Of a DNA stretch of 57,740 bases, positions 44,547-53,492 are shown in pieces. Made by a program: the position numbers and the translations under genes. The notes under the pieces were generated by a model, which ran no database searches, was not told the DNA's origin, and worked only from the letters and a program-made list of their open reading frames with translations. How positions within the stretch are numbered: the first letter of the stretch is position 1; every line of letters starts with the position of its first letter. Location of the stretch: assembly GCA_947167155.1 (NCBI GenBank), contig CAMVHB010000008.1:1-57740 (forward strand), given 5' to 3'. The DNA comes from an uncultured Lachnospiraceae bacterium (GTDB lineage Bacteria; Bacillota; Clostridia; Lachnospirales; Lachnospiraceae).

Positions 44547-45454
44547 ACGAAAGAGTGAAAAACTTTTTCATCTCGTTCCTTCCAATGTTCTTCTGCTTTG
44601 CTCTCCAGATATTGGTGAGTATAATTGTAGTAGAGATTTTTGTGGTATTCATTCTCGGAACCTTTACAGGGAGCAGCTTTTCGGAGCTTCTCAATTTTGT
44701 CCGGGAATCCTTCAGCGGACAGGCCTTTAATTCCGGGACTCTCTGTATTTACGGCGCGGCATCGCTTCTGACCACCGGCTTCTGGTACAAAAAATTCCTT
44801 TCAAAGAAAAAGGGCGATTTCCATGAACCGGGAAAGCCTTACGAGGTGCTGACTGAGGCAGGGAATACCTTAAAGGGCTACAACCTCCTCCGGCTCTTTG
44901 TCGGCGCACTTATAGCCGGTATCAGTCTTCAGATAGTCATGAATTTTCTGATGGCGATCATAGCCATTGCTTTTCCCGATGCGCTCACTCTCTATGAGGC
45001 AGTTTCCGAAGTGGCGGGTATAGACGGATCGAGCATCAATCTGATTTCCGTGATCTATCTTCTCCTGGGGCCGATAGCGGAGGAGTTCACCTTCCGCGGA
45101 CTGACATTTGGCTATGCGAGACGCGCTCTTCCCTTCATCGGCGCAAATCTCATCCAGGCCATACTCTTCGGTGTCATCCACGTGATCCCCATCCAGGGTG
45201 TGGTTGCCTTTGTCATGGGGCTTGTACTCGGATATATCTACGGATGCACGAGAAATATCATCATTACGATAATAGTCCATTTGGTCTTTAATTTTTCATC
45301 CCTGGCGCTTGCCTATATTCCGATCGGCGAGGCGCCGCCGACAGGTTTTTTCATTGTTCTCCTGCTTTCGCTCTTTATGGCATACATCGGGGTGAAGCTG
45401 ATAATCTCATCCGTTCCGGCCCATTTCAACAACCGCGAGCGCAGGGATTTATAG
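44543..45454 (+). CDS. CPBP-family intramembrane metalloprotease
   Basis: A 303-residue membrane protein with about seven helices. Abi/CAAX-protease motifs are EEFTFRG (about residue 184), a His in FGVIHVIPIQG and a second His in VHLVFNF, the expected metal and catalytic residues. These proteases process prenylated or other membrane peptides, and some give bacteriocin immunity. Coupled to the patatin gene by an ATGA overlap. Confidence 0.9.
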   Translation: MNERVKNFFISFLPMFFCFALQILVSIIVVEIFVVFILGTFTGSSFSELLNFVRESFSGQAFNSGTLCIYGAASLLTTGFWYKKFLSKKKGDFHEPGKPYEVLTEAGNTLKGYNLLRLFVGALIAGISLQIVMNFLMAIIAIAFPDALTLYEAVSEVAGIDGSSINLISVIYLLLGPIAEEFTFRGLTFGYARRALPFIGANLIQAILFGVIHVIPIQGVVAFVMGLVLGYIYGCTRNIIITIIVHLVFNFSSLALAYIPIGEAPPTGFFIVLLLSLFMAYIGVKLIISSVPAHFNNRERRDL

Positions 45455-45473
45455 ACCTGAAAAGGAAAAGACA

Positions 45474-48400
45474 ATGTCATTTGTTCATCTTCATACTCAT
45501 ACCGAGTTCAGTCTTCTTGACGGATCAAACAGAATACGTGATTACATCGGAAAGGTTGTATCCGATGGGCAGAACGCCGCGGCCATTACTGACCACGGCG
45601 TTATGTATGGTGTCATTGAATTTTATAAGGAGGCAAAAAAGCAGGGCATCAATCCCGTCATAGGCTGCGAGATATATGTTGCGCCGCAGAGCCGCTTTGA
45701 CAGGGAAAAGTCAAATGACGAGGACGACAGCTATTATCACCTCATCCTCCTTGCTGAGAACAATACCGGTTACCAAAACCTTGTAAAGATCGTATCCATA
45801 GGCTTTCGGGACGGTTTTTACAGAAAGCCGAGGGTGGATTTTGAGACATTGCAGGAATACCACGAAGGTCTCATCTGTCTTTCTGCCTGCCTTGCGGGGC
45901 AGGTGCAGAGGCTTCTTCAGAAGAATGATTACGAGGGGGCGAAGGCACTCGCACTGCGTTATCAGGAATGCTTCGGCAAGGATAATTATTTTCTTGAGCT
46001 TCAGGACCACGGGCTTCCGCTCGATCGGATAGTGATATCCGGGCTTTTGAAGATGCATGAGGAGACAGGCATTCCCGTCGTCTGCACGAACGACTGCCAT
46101 TATACCGAAAAATCGGATATGGACGCCCATGACATACTTCTATGCATCCAGACAAAGAAGACTGTTGCGGATGAAGACAGGATGCGCTATAGCGGCGGGC
46201 AGTATTATGTGAAGAGCGAAGAGGAGATGAGGGAATTATTTTCATATATCCCGGAGGCTCTTGAAAATACCCAGAAGATCGCGGACAGATGCCATGTGGA
46301 AATTCCTCTTCATCAAAAGCTGCTCCCGCATTACAAGGTGCCTCAGGGCTATGATTCTTATTCATATCTCAAGAAGCTTTGTGACGAGGGGCTTGTAAAG
46401 CGATATGGGGATGAGGCGCAAAAGTATCGGGAGCGCCTCGACTTCGAACTGAAAACCATTGAATCCATGGGCTATGTTGATTATTTCCTGATAGTCTGGG
46501 ACTTCATCCATTTCGCAAAGACCCACGGTATCCCGGTAGGTCCCGGAAGAGGCTCTGCCGCGGGCTCCATTGTTTCCTATGTCACAGAGATCACGAACAT
46601 CGATCCGATGAAATATTCCCTCATCTTTGAGAGGTTCCTGAATCCCGAGCGTGTTTCGATGCCTGATATCGATGTCGATATAGCAGACGACGGGAGGGCC
46701 GATGTCATCAATTATGTCACGGAAAAATACGGAAGCGACTGCGTCTGCCAGATCATTACCTTCGGGACCCTTGCTGCAAAAAATGCGATAAGGGATGTGG
46801 GGCGGGCATTGAATCTTCCTTATGCCTTCGTCGACAAGGTCGCGAAGGAGATACCCCTCCGGCTCCCGGACCGGGCCGTCACCATTGAGTCCTCCTTTGA
46901 CGCAAATCCCACTCTTCGGAGCATGTATGAGTCGGACGACAGCGTAAAGGCGATAATAGACAATGCGAAAAAGCTTGAAGGACTTCCCCGCCACGCCTCG
47001 ATCCACGCGGCGGGCGTGATCATCACGGAGGAGCCCATTATCAATATCGTTCCGCTTACCCGCGTTCAGGCAGGGGGACCTCTGGTCGAGCAGTTTGAAA
47101 AGGGGACAGTCGAGGAGATAGGACTTCTCAAGATGGACTTCCTTGGCCTTCGGACCCTTACCGTGATCAAGGACTGCCTTTCGATGATCAAAAAAAATCA
47201 CGGCGTAGACATAGACATAGATAATATCGATCTGAGTGACCCCGCGATCTACAAGATGATAGGAAAAGGCCAGACTGAAGGGATCTTCCAGCTTGAGAGC
47301 GAGGGCATGAAAAATTTCATGAAGGATTTGAAGCCCGGAAGCGTTGAAGATATCATAGCGGGAATTTCCCTCTACCGCCCGGGCCCCATGTCCTTTATCC
47401 CGAAATATATCGCGGGCAGGAAGAACAGGGACAATGTCACTTATGAGACCGAAAAGCTTCGCCCTATCCTTGAGAATACCTACGGCTGCATGGTCTATCA
47501 GGAGCAGGTAATGCAGATAGTCCGTGACCTTGCCGGCTATTCCTGGGGGCGGTCAGACCTTGTGCGGCGCGCGATGGCAAAGAAGCATGAGGATGAGATG
47601 GCCCGTGAGCGTCAGAACTTCGTCTACGGAAATGAGGCGGAAAATGTTTTGGGCTGCATCAAAAACGGCATCCCCGAAAAGGTCGCAAACCACCTCTTTG
47701 ACGAGATGATGGATTTCGCCTCCTACGCCTTCAACAAGTCACACGCTGCGGGCTATGCTGTTGTTGGCTTACAGACGGCGTATCTTCGGGCGCATTATAC
47801 CGAGGAATTTTTCGCAGCGACAATGACTTCGTTCCTCGATCGTACAGAGAAGGTGGCGGAATATATAAGCGTAGTAAGAGACCTTGGGATCACGGTGCTC
47901 CCTCCCGATGTGAATTCCGGAGAAGGCCCCTTCACTGCAGAGGATAATAAGATCCGCTTCGGTATGTATGCGATCAAGTCCATAGGACACGGCGTGATAG
48001 ACGCGATCACCGAGGAGCGCGAAAAGAGCGGTCCCTTCAGGAACCTTTCAGATTTCCTTGAGAGGGTGAACGGAAGGGACATTACAAAGAGGAGCGTTGA
48101 AAACCTGATAAAGGCGGGCGCCCTTGACTGCTTTGAGGGAAACAGGAGACAGAAGCTCTCTGTTTATCTTGAGATAATGGATGAGGTCGCGGACAGGAAA
48201 AAAGACCAGGTCTCGGGCCAGATCACGCTCTTTGATATAGCGAGTGACGAGCAGAAAAAGGAGTTTCGGGTAAGCCTTCCCGACCAGGACGAATTTCCAA
48301 AGGAGATATTATTATCATTTGAAAAAGAGGTCCTCGGGATATACATAAGCGGGCATCCGCTCGATGATTACAAGGGCCTCATGAAGAAAAACTGCACCGC

Positions 48401-48986
48401 GTCGTCACTTGATTTCATGCTGCCCGGGGGCGCGGAGAACGAAGAGAATAATGATAAGGACTTAAGGGCCGCGATAGAGGACAAAAAGATATTCACGGTA
48501 GGCGGGATCGTTGTAGACAAGGTGAGCCATTTCACCAAGAGCAATCAGCAGATGGCTTTCGTCACGATAGAGGATATGACGGGAACGATCGAGGCCATCT
48601 TCTTCCCGAAGACCTTTGAGAAGTATAAGGATATGCTCGGCAATGACGAGAAGCTTTTGATACGCGGGCGCTCGTCTGTCGAGGAGAACAAAGACGCAAA
48701 GATCCTTGTGGAAGAGTGTGTCCGATTTTCTGATGTGCCGCAGGTTCTCTGGGTGAATTTTCGTGACAAGGAAGAGTACGGGGAGAGGGAAGAGAAACTG
48801 CTCTCAATCCTGAGGGAGCACCCGGGCAGGGACAAGGCAATGATTAGGCTTTCCGGCGAAAAGCTTGTGAAAAGGGCCTTCTCCGACGGCTCGGGAGTGA
48901 CGGTCTCCGAAGGTCTTACAGAGGAGCTCAAAAAGGAATTCTCGAATGAAAATGTCTTTGTCTCCTTTGATAAGGTTTTTGGTTGA
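45474..48986 (+). CDS. dnaE: DNA polymerase III alpha subunit
   Basis: A 1170-residue replicative polymerase subunit. The PHP domain begins FVHLHTHTEFSLLDGSNR. The palm has PVGPGRGSAAGS and the catalytic Asp residues in MPDIDVDIADDGRADVI (about residues 402-418). The fingers, HhH region and an OB-fold (FTVGGIVVDKVSHFTKS near 1007) follow in the expected order. Full length. Clostridia usually carry PolC for leading-strand work, with DnaE as a second polymerase; PolC is not in this window. Confidence 0.97.
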   Translation: MSFVHLHTHTEFSLLDGSNRIRDYIGKVVSDGQNAAAITDHGVMYGVIEFYKEAKKQGINPVIGCEIYVAPQSRFDREKSNDEDDSYYHLILLAENNTGYQNLVKIVSIGFRDGFYRKPRVDFETLQEYHEGLICLSACLAGQVQRLLQKNDYEGAKALALRYQECFGKDNYFLELQDHGLPLDRIVISGLLKMHEETGIPVVCTNDCHYTEKSDMDAHDILLCIQTKKTVADEDRMRYSGGQYYVKSEEEMRELFSYIPEALENTQKIADRCHVEIPLHQKLLPHYKVPQGYDSYSYLKKLCDEGLVKRYGDEAQKYRERLDFELKTIESMGYVDYFLIVWDFIHFAKTHGIPVGPGRGSAAGSIVSYVTEITNIDPMKYSLIFERFLNPERVSMPDIDVDIADDGRADVINYVTEKYGSDCVCQIITFGTLAAKNAIRDVGRALNLPYAFVDKVAKEIPLRLPDRAVTIESSFDANPTLRSMYESDDSVKAIIDNAKKLEGLPRHASIHAAGVIITEEPIINIVPLTRVQAGGPLVEQFEKGTVEEIGLLKMDFLGLRTLTVIKDCLSMIKKNHGVDIDIDNIDLSDPAIYKMIGKGQTEGIFQLESEGMKNFMKDLKPGSVEDIIAGISLYRPGPMSFIPKYIAGRKNRDNVTYETEKLRPILENTYGCMVYQEQVMQIVRDLAGYSWGRSDLVRRAMAKKHEDEMARERQNFVYGNEAENVLGCIKNGIPEKVANHLFDEMMDFASYAFNKSHAAGYAVVGLQTAYLRAHYTEEFFAATMTSFLDRTEKVAEYISVVRDLGITVLPPDVNSGEGPFTAEDNKIRFGMYAIKSIGHGVIDAITEEREKSGPFRNLSDFLERVNGRDITKRSVENLIKAGALDCFEGNRRQKLSVYLEIMDEVADRKKDQVSGQITLFDIASDEQKKEFRVSLPDQDEFPKEILLSFEKEVLGIYISGHPLDDYKGLMKKNCTASSLDFMLPGGAENEENNDKDLRAAIEDKKIFTVGGIVVDKVSHFTKSNQQMAFVTIEDMTGTIEAIFFPKTFEKYKDMLGNDEKLLIRGRSSVEENKDAKILVEECVRFSDVPQVLWVNFRDKEEYGEREEKLLSILREHPGRDKAMIRLSGEKLVKRAFSDGSGVTVSEGLTEELKKEFSNENVFVSFDKVFG

Positions 48987-49051
48987 AGAGAGCCCGGTAA
49001 TTAATTAAAATAAAAATATATGGTTTTTTTCTGTGAAAGGAAGTACAAGAT

Positions 49052-50032
49052 ATGGCGAGCAAGGTCAAGACAGTAGGCGTTCTTACAAGCGGCGGGGATG
49101 CTCCCGGAATGAACGCGGCTATCCGCGCCGTAGTCAGAGAGGCGCTTTCAAACGGCTGCTCCGTGAAGGGCATCAAGAGAGGATATTCCGGGCTTCTTGA
49201 CGAGGAGATCTTTGATATGGATGCGCATTCCGTGTCTGACATCATCTCCCGCGGCGGTACCATACTTCAGACTGCGCGCTGTCCGGAATTCGTACAGAGC
49301 GAATATCAGGAGAAGGCCGCGAAGATATGCAAGGCGCATGGGATTGACGGTCTTGTTGTAATAGGCGGTGACGGCTCCTTCAAGGGCGCGCAGAAGATCG
49401 CGGAGCATGGAATCAATGTAATAGGGCTCCCCGGCACTATCGACCTTGACATTGCCTGCACGGAATATACCATAGGCTTTGACACGGCCGTGAATACCGC
49501 GATGGACGCGATAGACAAGGTGCGCGACACCTCTACCTCCCACGAGAGATGCTCCATCGTAGAGGTAATGGGGCGCGGCGCAGGCTACATAGCCCTCTGG
49601 TGCGGTATCGCAAACGGCGCTGAGGATGTGCTCCTTCCGGAGAGATACAATTTCGACGAGCAGGAGCTCGTAAATCATATTATCAGTGCAAGAAAGCACG
49701 GAAAGAAGCATCACATTATCATAAACGCAGAGGGAATCGGGCATTCCACTTCAATGGCAAAGCGCATCGAGGCTGCGACCGGGATAGAGACAAGAGCTAC
49801 GATACTTGGACACATGCAGCGCGGCGGCTCGCCGACCTGCAAGGACAGGGTCTATGCGTCGACCATGGGCGCAATGGCCTCAGACCTTCTTGCCGAGGGG
49901 AAAACCAACAGGGTTGTTGGCTACGACCACGGAGAATTCATTGATTTCGATATCGACGAGGCGCTTTCCATGTCAAAGTCCCTGGATGAATACCAGGTGA
50001 AGATCTGCAGGTCGCTTGGGAACGCGTATTAA
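49052..50032 (+). CDS. pfkA: ATP-dependent 6-phosphofructokinase
   Basis: A 326-residue glycolytic enzyme phosphorylating fructose 6-phosphate. Motifs are GVLTSGGDAPGMNAAIRAVV at the N-terminus, VVIGGDGSFKGA, the active-site GLPGTIDLDIACTEYTIGFDTA segment (catalytic Asp) and a VEVMGRGAGYIAL loop. AAGGAAG precedes the ATG. Confidence 0.97.
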   Translation: MASKVKTVGVLTSGGDAPGMNAAIRAVVREALSNGCSVKGIKRGYSGLLDEEIFDMDAHSVSDIISRGGTILQTARCPEFVQSEYQEKAAKICKAHGIDGLVVIGGDGSFKGAQKIAEHGINVIGLPGTIDLDIACTEYTIGFDTAVNTAMDAIDKVRDTSTSHERCSIVEVMGRGAGYIALWCGIANGAEDVLLPERYNFDEQELVNHIISARKHGKKHHIIINAEGIGHSTSMAKRIEAATGIETRATILGHMQRGGSPTCKDRVYASTMGAMASDLLAEGKTNRVVGYDHGEFIDFDIDEALSMSKSLDEYQVKICRSLGNAY

Positions 50033-50037
50033 AGATA

Positions 50038-50874
50038 ATGCTGGCACTTAAGGAAGTTTCAAAGCTTCTGCAATCAGCTCGTGAGAGGTATAAAAGAGGG
50101 CTTTTCATCGTAGAAGGGAAAAAGCCCTGTCTGGAGGCTCTTCGTATAGAGGGAGCCGTGCAGTGCCTCTTTTTGACGGAGGGCTTTGCGGGATCGGATG
50201 ACGGTATCAGGCTGCTTTCGTCTTGCAGGAAGTCTTCCATAGAGGCTTCGGTCGTAGCTGAGAGCTCTCTCAAAAAGGTTTCAGAGCTTGTGACGCCGGA
50301 GGGTGTCATGGCATCAGTCTCCATAAAGGCGATAGAGGGGGCTTTTTTTGGACGGTATGAGAGCGCTCTTGAAAAGGGCTTTCCCATGCTTTTTCTTGAA
50401 AATCTTCAGGATCCGGGAAACCTCGGGACGATAATCAGGACCGCAGAGGCAGCAGGAGTATCAAAGATAGTGCTTTCAAGGGATTCAGTGGATCCTTTTT
50501 CGCCAAAGGTTGTGAGGGCCACCATGGGAAGCATTTTCAGGGTGCCGCTTGAAGTCTGTGAGAGTGAGGAAGGTTTCTTTGAGAGCATTTCTGAAAGAAA
50601 GCGCGAGGGTTTCTTGTTTTATGCCGCGGCTCTTTCGGGAAAGCAGGCTTATACCGATATTATCTTTGAGAAAAAGGCAGCTTTTATGATCGGAAATGAA
50701 GGATCCGGACTTACCGAAAGGGCGGTCGCGTGTGCCGATGAAGCAATACTGATACCGATGGAAGGGGAATCGGAATCATTGAATGCTGGCATTGCAACAG
50801 CAGTCATTTTGTTTGAATCAAAAAGACAGAGGGGGAAACAGAGGGGAAATGAGTGGAAACGGAAAGATAAGTGA
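50038..50874 (+). CDS. SpoU/TrmH-family RNA 2'-O-methyltransferase
   Basis: A 278-residue protein. The N-terminal part is an RNA-binding substrate domain (FIVEGKKPCLEALR). The knotted catalytic domain has LQDPGNLGTIIRTAEAAG, PKVVRATMGSIFRVP, IGNEGSGLTERAV and SLNAGIATAVILFES, the three SpoU motifs. It probably methylates 23S rRNA. It begins 5 bases after pfkA and overlaps the next gene by 26 bases. Confidence 0.92.
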   Translation: MLALKEVSKLLQSARERYKRGLFIVEGKKPCLEALRIEGAVQCLFLTEGFAGSDDGIRLLSSCRKSSIEASVVAESSLKKVSELVTPEGVMASVSIKAIEGAFFGRYESALEKGFPMLFLENLQDPGNLGTIIRTAEAAGVSKIVLSRDSVDPFSPKVVRATMGSIFRVPLEVCESEEGFFESISERKREGFLFYAAALSGKQAYTDIIFEKKAAFMIGNEGSGLTERAVACADEAILIPMEGESESLNAGIATAVILFESKRQRGKQRGNEWKRKDK

Positions 50875-51664
50875 GATAGAGCTTTTTGACTATATCAGCA
50901 CCTTGAAGGAGGTGGACGCCTGGGAGTCGGCGATGCTCCTTTACAATTCGGCGTTGAAGCAGATGGAGACAAAGGTCGAGATCCTTTCGGACGAGTTCAA
51001 GCATGCCCAGAAATACAATCCCATAGAATACGTGAAGGCGCGTATCAAAAAGCCGGAGAGCATAGTGGAAAAACTGAGGCGCTATGGCTATTCTGACAGC
51101 ATTGAAAATATGATCCGCTATGTCAATGATATAGCGGGTCTGCGCATTACCTGCTCCTTCACATCGGACATCTACAGGCTTGCGGAGATGATAGGCTCAC
51201 AGGACGATATAACGGTGCTTTCGGTGAAGGATTACATCGAAACCCCGAAGTCATCCGGCTACCGGAGCTTCCACATGATAGTTTCCGTGCCTGTCTTCCT
51301 TTCCGACAAGGTGGTGGATACAAAGGTGGAGGTTCAGATCCGTACCATCGCGATGGATTTCTGGGCATCCCTTGAGCACAAGATCCAGTACAAATTCAAC
51401 GGCCGCGTCCCCGACCACATCCGCATGGATCTCTGGGAGTGCAGCGACATCGTGAACATGCTCGACAACAAGATGCTCTCCCTGAACGAGGCCGTAAACC
51501 GCGCCCAGGCCGAAAACAGCGATGAACACGCAAATGAGAACGACAACGTGGACAATGACATCCGCGAGCGCCAGGAGCGCATCAAGCTGAAGGCCGAGCT
51601 GAAGAGCAAGAGCCAGGAAGCTGAAAAATCCGCCTCCAAGGAGGACGGTGTCAAAACCGCATGA
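50849..51664 (+). CDS. Small alarmone synthetase (GTP pyrophosphokinase, RelQ/YjbM-like)
   Basis: About 271 residues, making (p)ppGpp from GTP/GDP and ATP. The RelA/SpoT synthetase core is seen in RIKKPESIVEKLRRYG, DIAGLRITCSFTSDIYRLA and SGYRSFHMIVSVP, then KVEVQIRTIAMDFWASLEHKIQYK. It lacks the hydrolase and TGS/ACT domains of long RelA. The C-terminal 60 residues are charged. An ATG at 50849 with GAGGGG just upstream is preferred to one at 50783 that lies deep within the previous gene. Confidence 0.92.
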   Translation: MSGNGKISEIELFDYISTLKEVDAWESAMLLYNSALKQMETKVEILSDEFKHAQKYNPIEYVKARIKKPESIVEKLRRYGYSDSIENMIRYVNDIAGLRITCSFTSDIYRLAEMIGSQDDITVLSVKDYIETPKSSGYRSFHMIVSVPVFLSDKVVDTKVEVQIRTIAMDFWASLEHKIQYKFNGRVPDHIRMDLWECSDIVNMLDNKMLSLNEAVNRAQAENSDEHANENDNVDNDIRERQERIKLKAELKSKSQEAEKSASKEDGVKTA

Positions 51665-51705
51665 AACGGAGCCTTGAGGTTGAGCAAGACAATTAAAAAT
51701 CTTTC

Positions 51706-51734
51706 TTGACAAGAGGTGCTGTTTTTGATAGTAT
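51706..51734 (+). promoter_or_regulatory. Promoter of tRNA-Leu(AAG)
   Basis: A consensus TTGACA at 51706-51711, a 17-base spacer and TAGTAT at 51729-51734, 28 bases before the tRNA. Confidence 0.85.
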
Positions 51735-51762
51735 AGCAAAGCGCGTTGAGAAACAGCGTGAT

Positions 51763-51846
51763 GCGGAAGTGTCGGAATTGGCAGACGAGCAAGACTAAGG
51801 ATCTTGTGGGAGCAATCTCGTGTGAGTTCAAGTCTCATCTTCCGCA
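51763..51846 (+). tRNA. tRNA-Leu (anticodon AAG)
   Basis: An 84-base class II tRNA. GCGGAAG pairs with CTTCCGC, discriminator A, no CCA encoded. The anticodon stem CAAGA/TCTTG encloses CTAAGGA, so the anticodon is AAG, with A34 presumably deaminated to inosine to read CUU, CUC and CUA. A long variable arm supports leucine. Its 3' end (51834-51846) is repeated downstream at two places, marking it as an integration target. Confidence 0.95.
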
Positions 51847-51850
51847 CTTG

Positions 51851-51892
51851 GAAAAGAAAGAGAGTCATGCAGGACATGGCTCTCTTTCTTTT
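51851..51892 (+). terminator. Terminator after tRNA-Leu(AAG)
   Basis: AAAAGAAAGAGAG...CATG pairs with CATGGCTCTCTTTCTTTT, giving a long A/T-flanked hairpin directly after the tRNA. Confidence 0.88.
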
Positions 51893-51934
51893 CATGCGCC
51901 GAAGGAGCCTTGAACTCGTGAGTTCAAGGTCTCC

Positions 51935-51995
51935 TCGGCGCATAGCGCCTCGTCGGTCGGTTCGGTGGGAAAAAGGTCCACTGGACCTTTTTCTG
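51935..51995 (+). repeat. 61-bp direct repeat, copy 1
   Basis: Begins TCGGCGCATAGCGCC and ends GGACCTTTTTCTG. A second copy with one mismatch (ACTGG for ACCGG) lies at 52168-52228. It contains the AAAAAGGTCC/GGACCTTTTT palindrome. Confidence 0.9.
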
Positions 51996-52024
51996 TTTCC
52001 ACCTCACCTCATCTTCCGCAGTGC
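51994..52024 (+). repeat. 31-bp direct repeat containing the tRNA-Leu 3' end, copy 1
   Basis: Contains CTCATCTTCCGCA, identical to the last 13 bases of the tRNA at 51834-51846, followed by GTGC. It is identical over 31 bases to 52318-52348. This is what is left by site-specific integration at a tRNA 3' end. Confidence 0.85.
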
Positions 52025-52167
52025 TTTCATGCTTCGCATGAGTTCTACGATGCCACTAAACTCACACATCGGCTGCGCCTCGTGTTCGTTAAGTGGCCCT
52101 GTACCGATTTTTCTGCGAATGCAAAGAACGCATTCGCGAAAAATCATGAAGTCTCATCTATTCTACT

Positions 52168-52228
52168 TCGGCGCATAGCGCCTCGTCGGTCGGTTCGGTG
52201 GGAAAAAGGTCCACCGGACCTTTTTCTG
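52168..52228 (+). repeat. 61-bp direct repeat, copy 2
   Basis: Second copy of 51935-51995 with one base difference. A partial tRNA end (AAGTCTCATCT) lies just upstream at 52149-52159. Confidence 0.9.
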
Positions 52229-52317
52229 AGCGATAAGCCGTCAAGTGCATCCCGAGCTTGCTTGAGGATGCACTTGACGGCCAACGGACAATCGAGTAGG
52301 GGGAACTCCTACTCGAT

Positions 52318-52348
52318 TGTTTCCACCTCACCTCATCTTCCGCAGTGC
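52318..52348 (+). repeat. 31-bp direct repeat containing the tRNA-Leu 3' end, copy 2
   Basis: Identical to 51994-52024. It is the outermost tRNA-end copy and lies about 100 bases from the 3' end of the integrase-like pseudogene, so it is a good candidate for an attachment site. Between 52349 and 52441 a GU-rich hairpin (CCCTGAAATGCTT with AAGCGTTTCGGGG) and a duplicated GCAGTTATT are the only other structure. Confidence 0.8.
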
Positions 52349-52441
52349 ATATGAGGCCCTGAAATGCTTGTAAATAAAGCGTTTCGGGGGTTCTTCTTTC
52401 TTCAGAAGGTGCAGTTATTTGCAGTTATTCCTTTCTTTTCG

Positions 52442-53116
52442 TCAGCCAAATGCTTTCTCTGCAAGAGTTCGGAGCCTGTCGATACTCTGAATGTCGTCAA
52501 GGTAGGCTATATTCTGCTGTATGTAGCCTTTGTAGTAAGCATAGTCAAATATCCGCTTCGTCACAGTCGATACAAGCCCCAGCTCCTGCTTTATCAGCTT
52601 ATCGTTAAAGCCGTACATAAAAGCCGAGTATGCCGCCGAATCCACCCTATTCAAAGGCGTTTTTCCGAAAGGCGTGTCCTTTACATACTTTATGAAGGCG
52701 TACATATACCGCTTCCTTGTAAGGTTGTTTTCGTCCCAACCCCGCATTGTGGCATACCACTCGTCAGCTTTCGGATAAAGGTCTTATATCGTCATACTTC
52801 TGATGTCCTCGCCAAAGAAGAAAGCGAACGCCTTTTCAAGCAGTTCCTCTTTCGTTTTGCCGTAGAGCTTCGTTTTTCCGGCGGTCTTTTGTTTTGCCCG
52901 GGGGATATTCAGATACCAGTATTTTGACTTTCCTCCCGGCGGGAAGATAGTCAATTTGAGTTCCTTCGTTATTAAGTTTTCAATGTTCGTGTTTTTCATA
53001 TTCGCTATATCCGCAAGGTCTCTGCAGGGTATTGTACCACTTTCGAGAGCTGCGTTGAAGCTTGCAATCGTCTTGACCGTCAGAATGGCGGTCGGTGTGA
53101 GTGAAAAGCTGTTCAT
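52442..53116 (-). pseudogene. Broken integrase-like gene (N-terminal and core-binding part of a tyrosine recombinase)
   Basis: One frame runs from 53116 to 52442 on the minus strand but is cut by a TAA at 52784-52786; reading through it gives a continuous 224-codon protein. After the stop the sequence YPKADEWYATMRGWDENNL and a helical stretch KRIFDYAYYKGYIQQNIA look like the core-binding domain of a phage-type integrase. The catalytic C-terminal domain with its R...H-x-x-R...Y residues is absent. With both a nonsense codon and a missing catalytic half it is surely inactive. Position beside tRNA-end duplications supports an integrase origin. The family call is moderate. Confidence 0.6.
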
Positions 53117-53281
53117 AATGCCTCCTATCTATTTTCTGCTTTATCGCTCACACGAGTTGCTTCCCTTTGGAATGTGTGTTTTTTTGGCTTGAACGGGGTA
53201 AAGATAAGAGAAGGTAGGACAGGGATAAGTTTGTATATAAGAATGTGTTTCTGATGACCGACTTGTGTTATACTTCTGCCT

Positions 53282-53389
53282 ATGACTGACAAGAAAATAA
53301 GAGAGAAATTTCATACAGACGGCATCATTGACAAGGCTTTTTCTATTACCCGTGGTAAGGTGGGCAGTTATTTCTTAGATGGATCCTGA
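53282..53389 (+). CDS. Possible 35-residue hypothetical peptide or gene remnant
   Basis: ATG to TGA, starting MTDKKIREKFHTDGIID and ending YFLDGS. Hydrophilic, without signal or membrane segment. No clear ribosome binding site. It may be the 5' stub of a lost gene rather than a working one. Confidence 0.25.
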   Translation: MTDKKIREKFHTDGIIDKAFSITRGKVGSYFLDGS

Positions 53390-53433
53390 CGGAGAGGCGG
53401 GTTTCCTATATCTGATTATGAATATGGATGTAC

Positions 53434-53439
53434 TATAAT
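53434..53439 (+). promoter_or_regulatory. Likely -10 element (TATAAT) of the secreted DUF6273 gene
   Basis: Perfect TATAAT 54 bases before the ATG at 53493, with a weak -35 (TCTGAT at 53411). The following leader has a strong AAGGAGAGGG ribosome binding site. Confidence 0.5.
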
Positions 53440-53492
53440 AGGAGCGCGTGGTTACGCATCCGATGAGTGGTTTGAAAATAAGGAGAGGGAAA

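Larger units (their letters stand above)
51896..52320. repeat. Dense array of long palindromes downstream of tRNA-Leu(AAG)
   Basis: Within about 425 bases at least five strong inverted repeats are packed: 51896-51941 (22-base arms with few mismatches), about 51974-51990 and about 52207-52224 (AAAAAGGTCC/GGACCTTTTT), 52106-52145 (about 16-base arms), 52237-52252 with 52266-52281 (perfect 16), and 52288-52300 with 52308-52320 (perfect 13). Open frames crossing this region are by-products of the repeats; I see no gene. The array lies between duplicated tRNA 3' ends. Confidence 0.85.
53117..53492. other. Gene-poor stretch with one small open frame and a promoter-like site
   Basis: Between the integrase remnant and the secreted-protein gene I see only a 35-codon open frame at 53282-53389 and a TATAAT at 53434-53439. 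No tRNA, CRISPR or clear terminator was found. Confidence 0.5.

Noticed and set aside
51896-52348. CRISPR array
   Set aside because: The repeats are few, of unequal length and spacing, palindromic themselves, and no cas genes are present.
51804-52354. Open frames through the palindrome array
   Set aside because: They follow the direct repeats and start inside the tRNA; no ribosome binding site or family.
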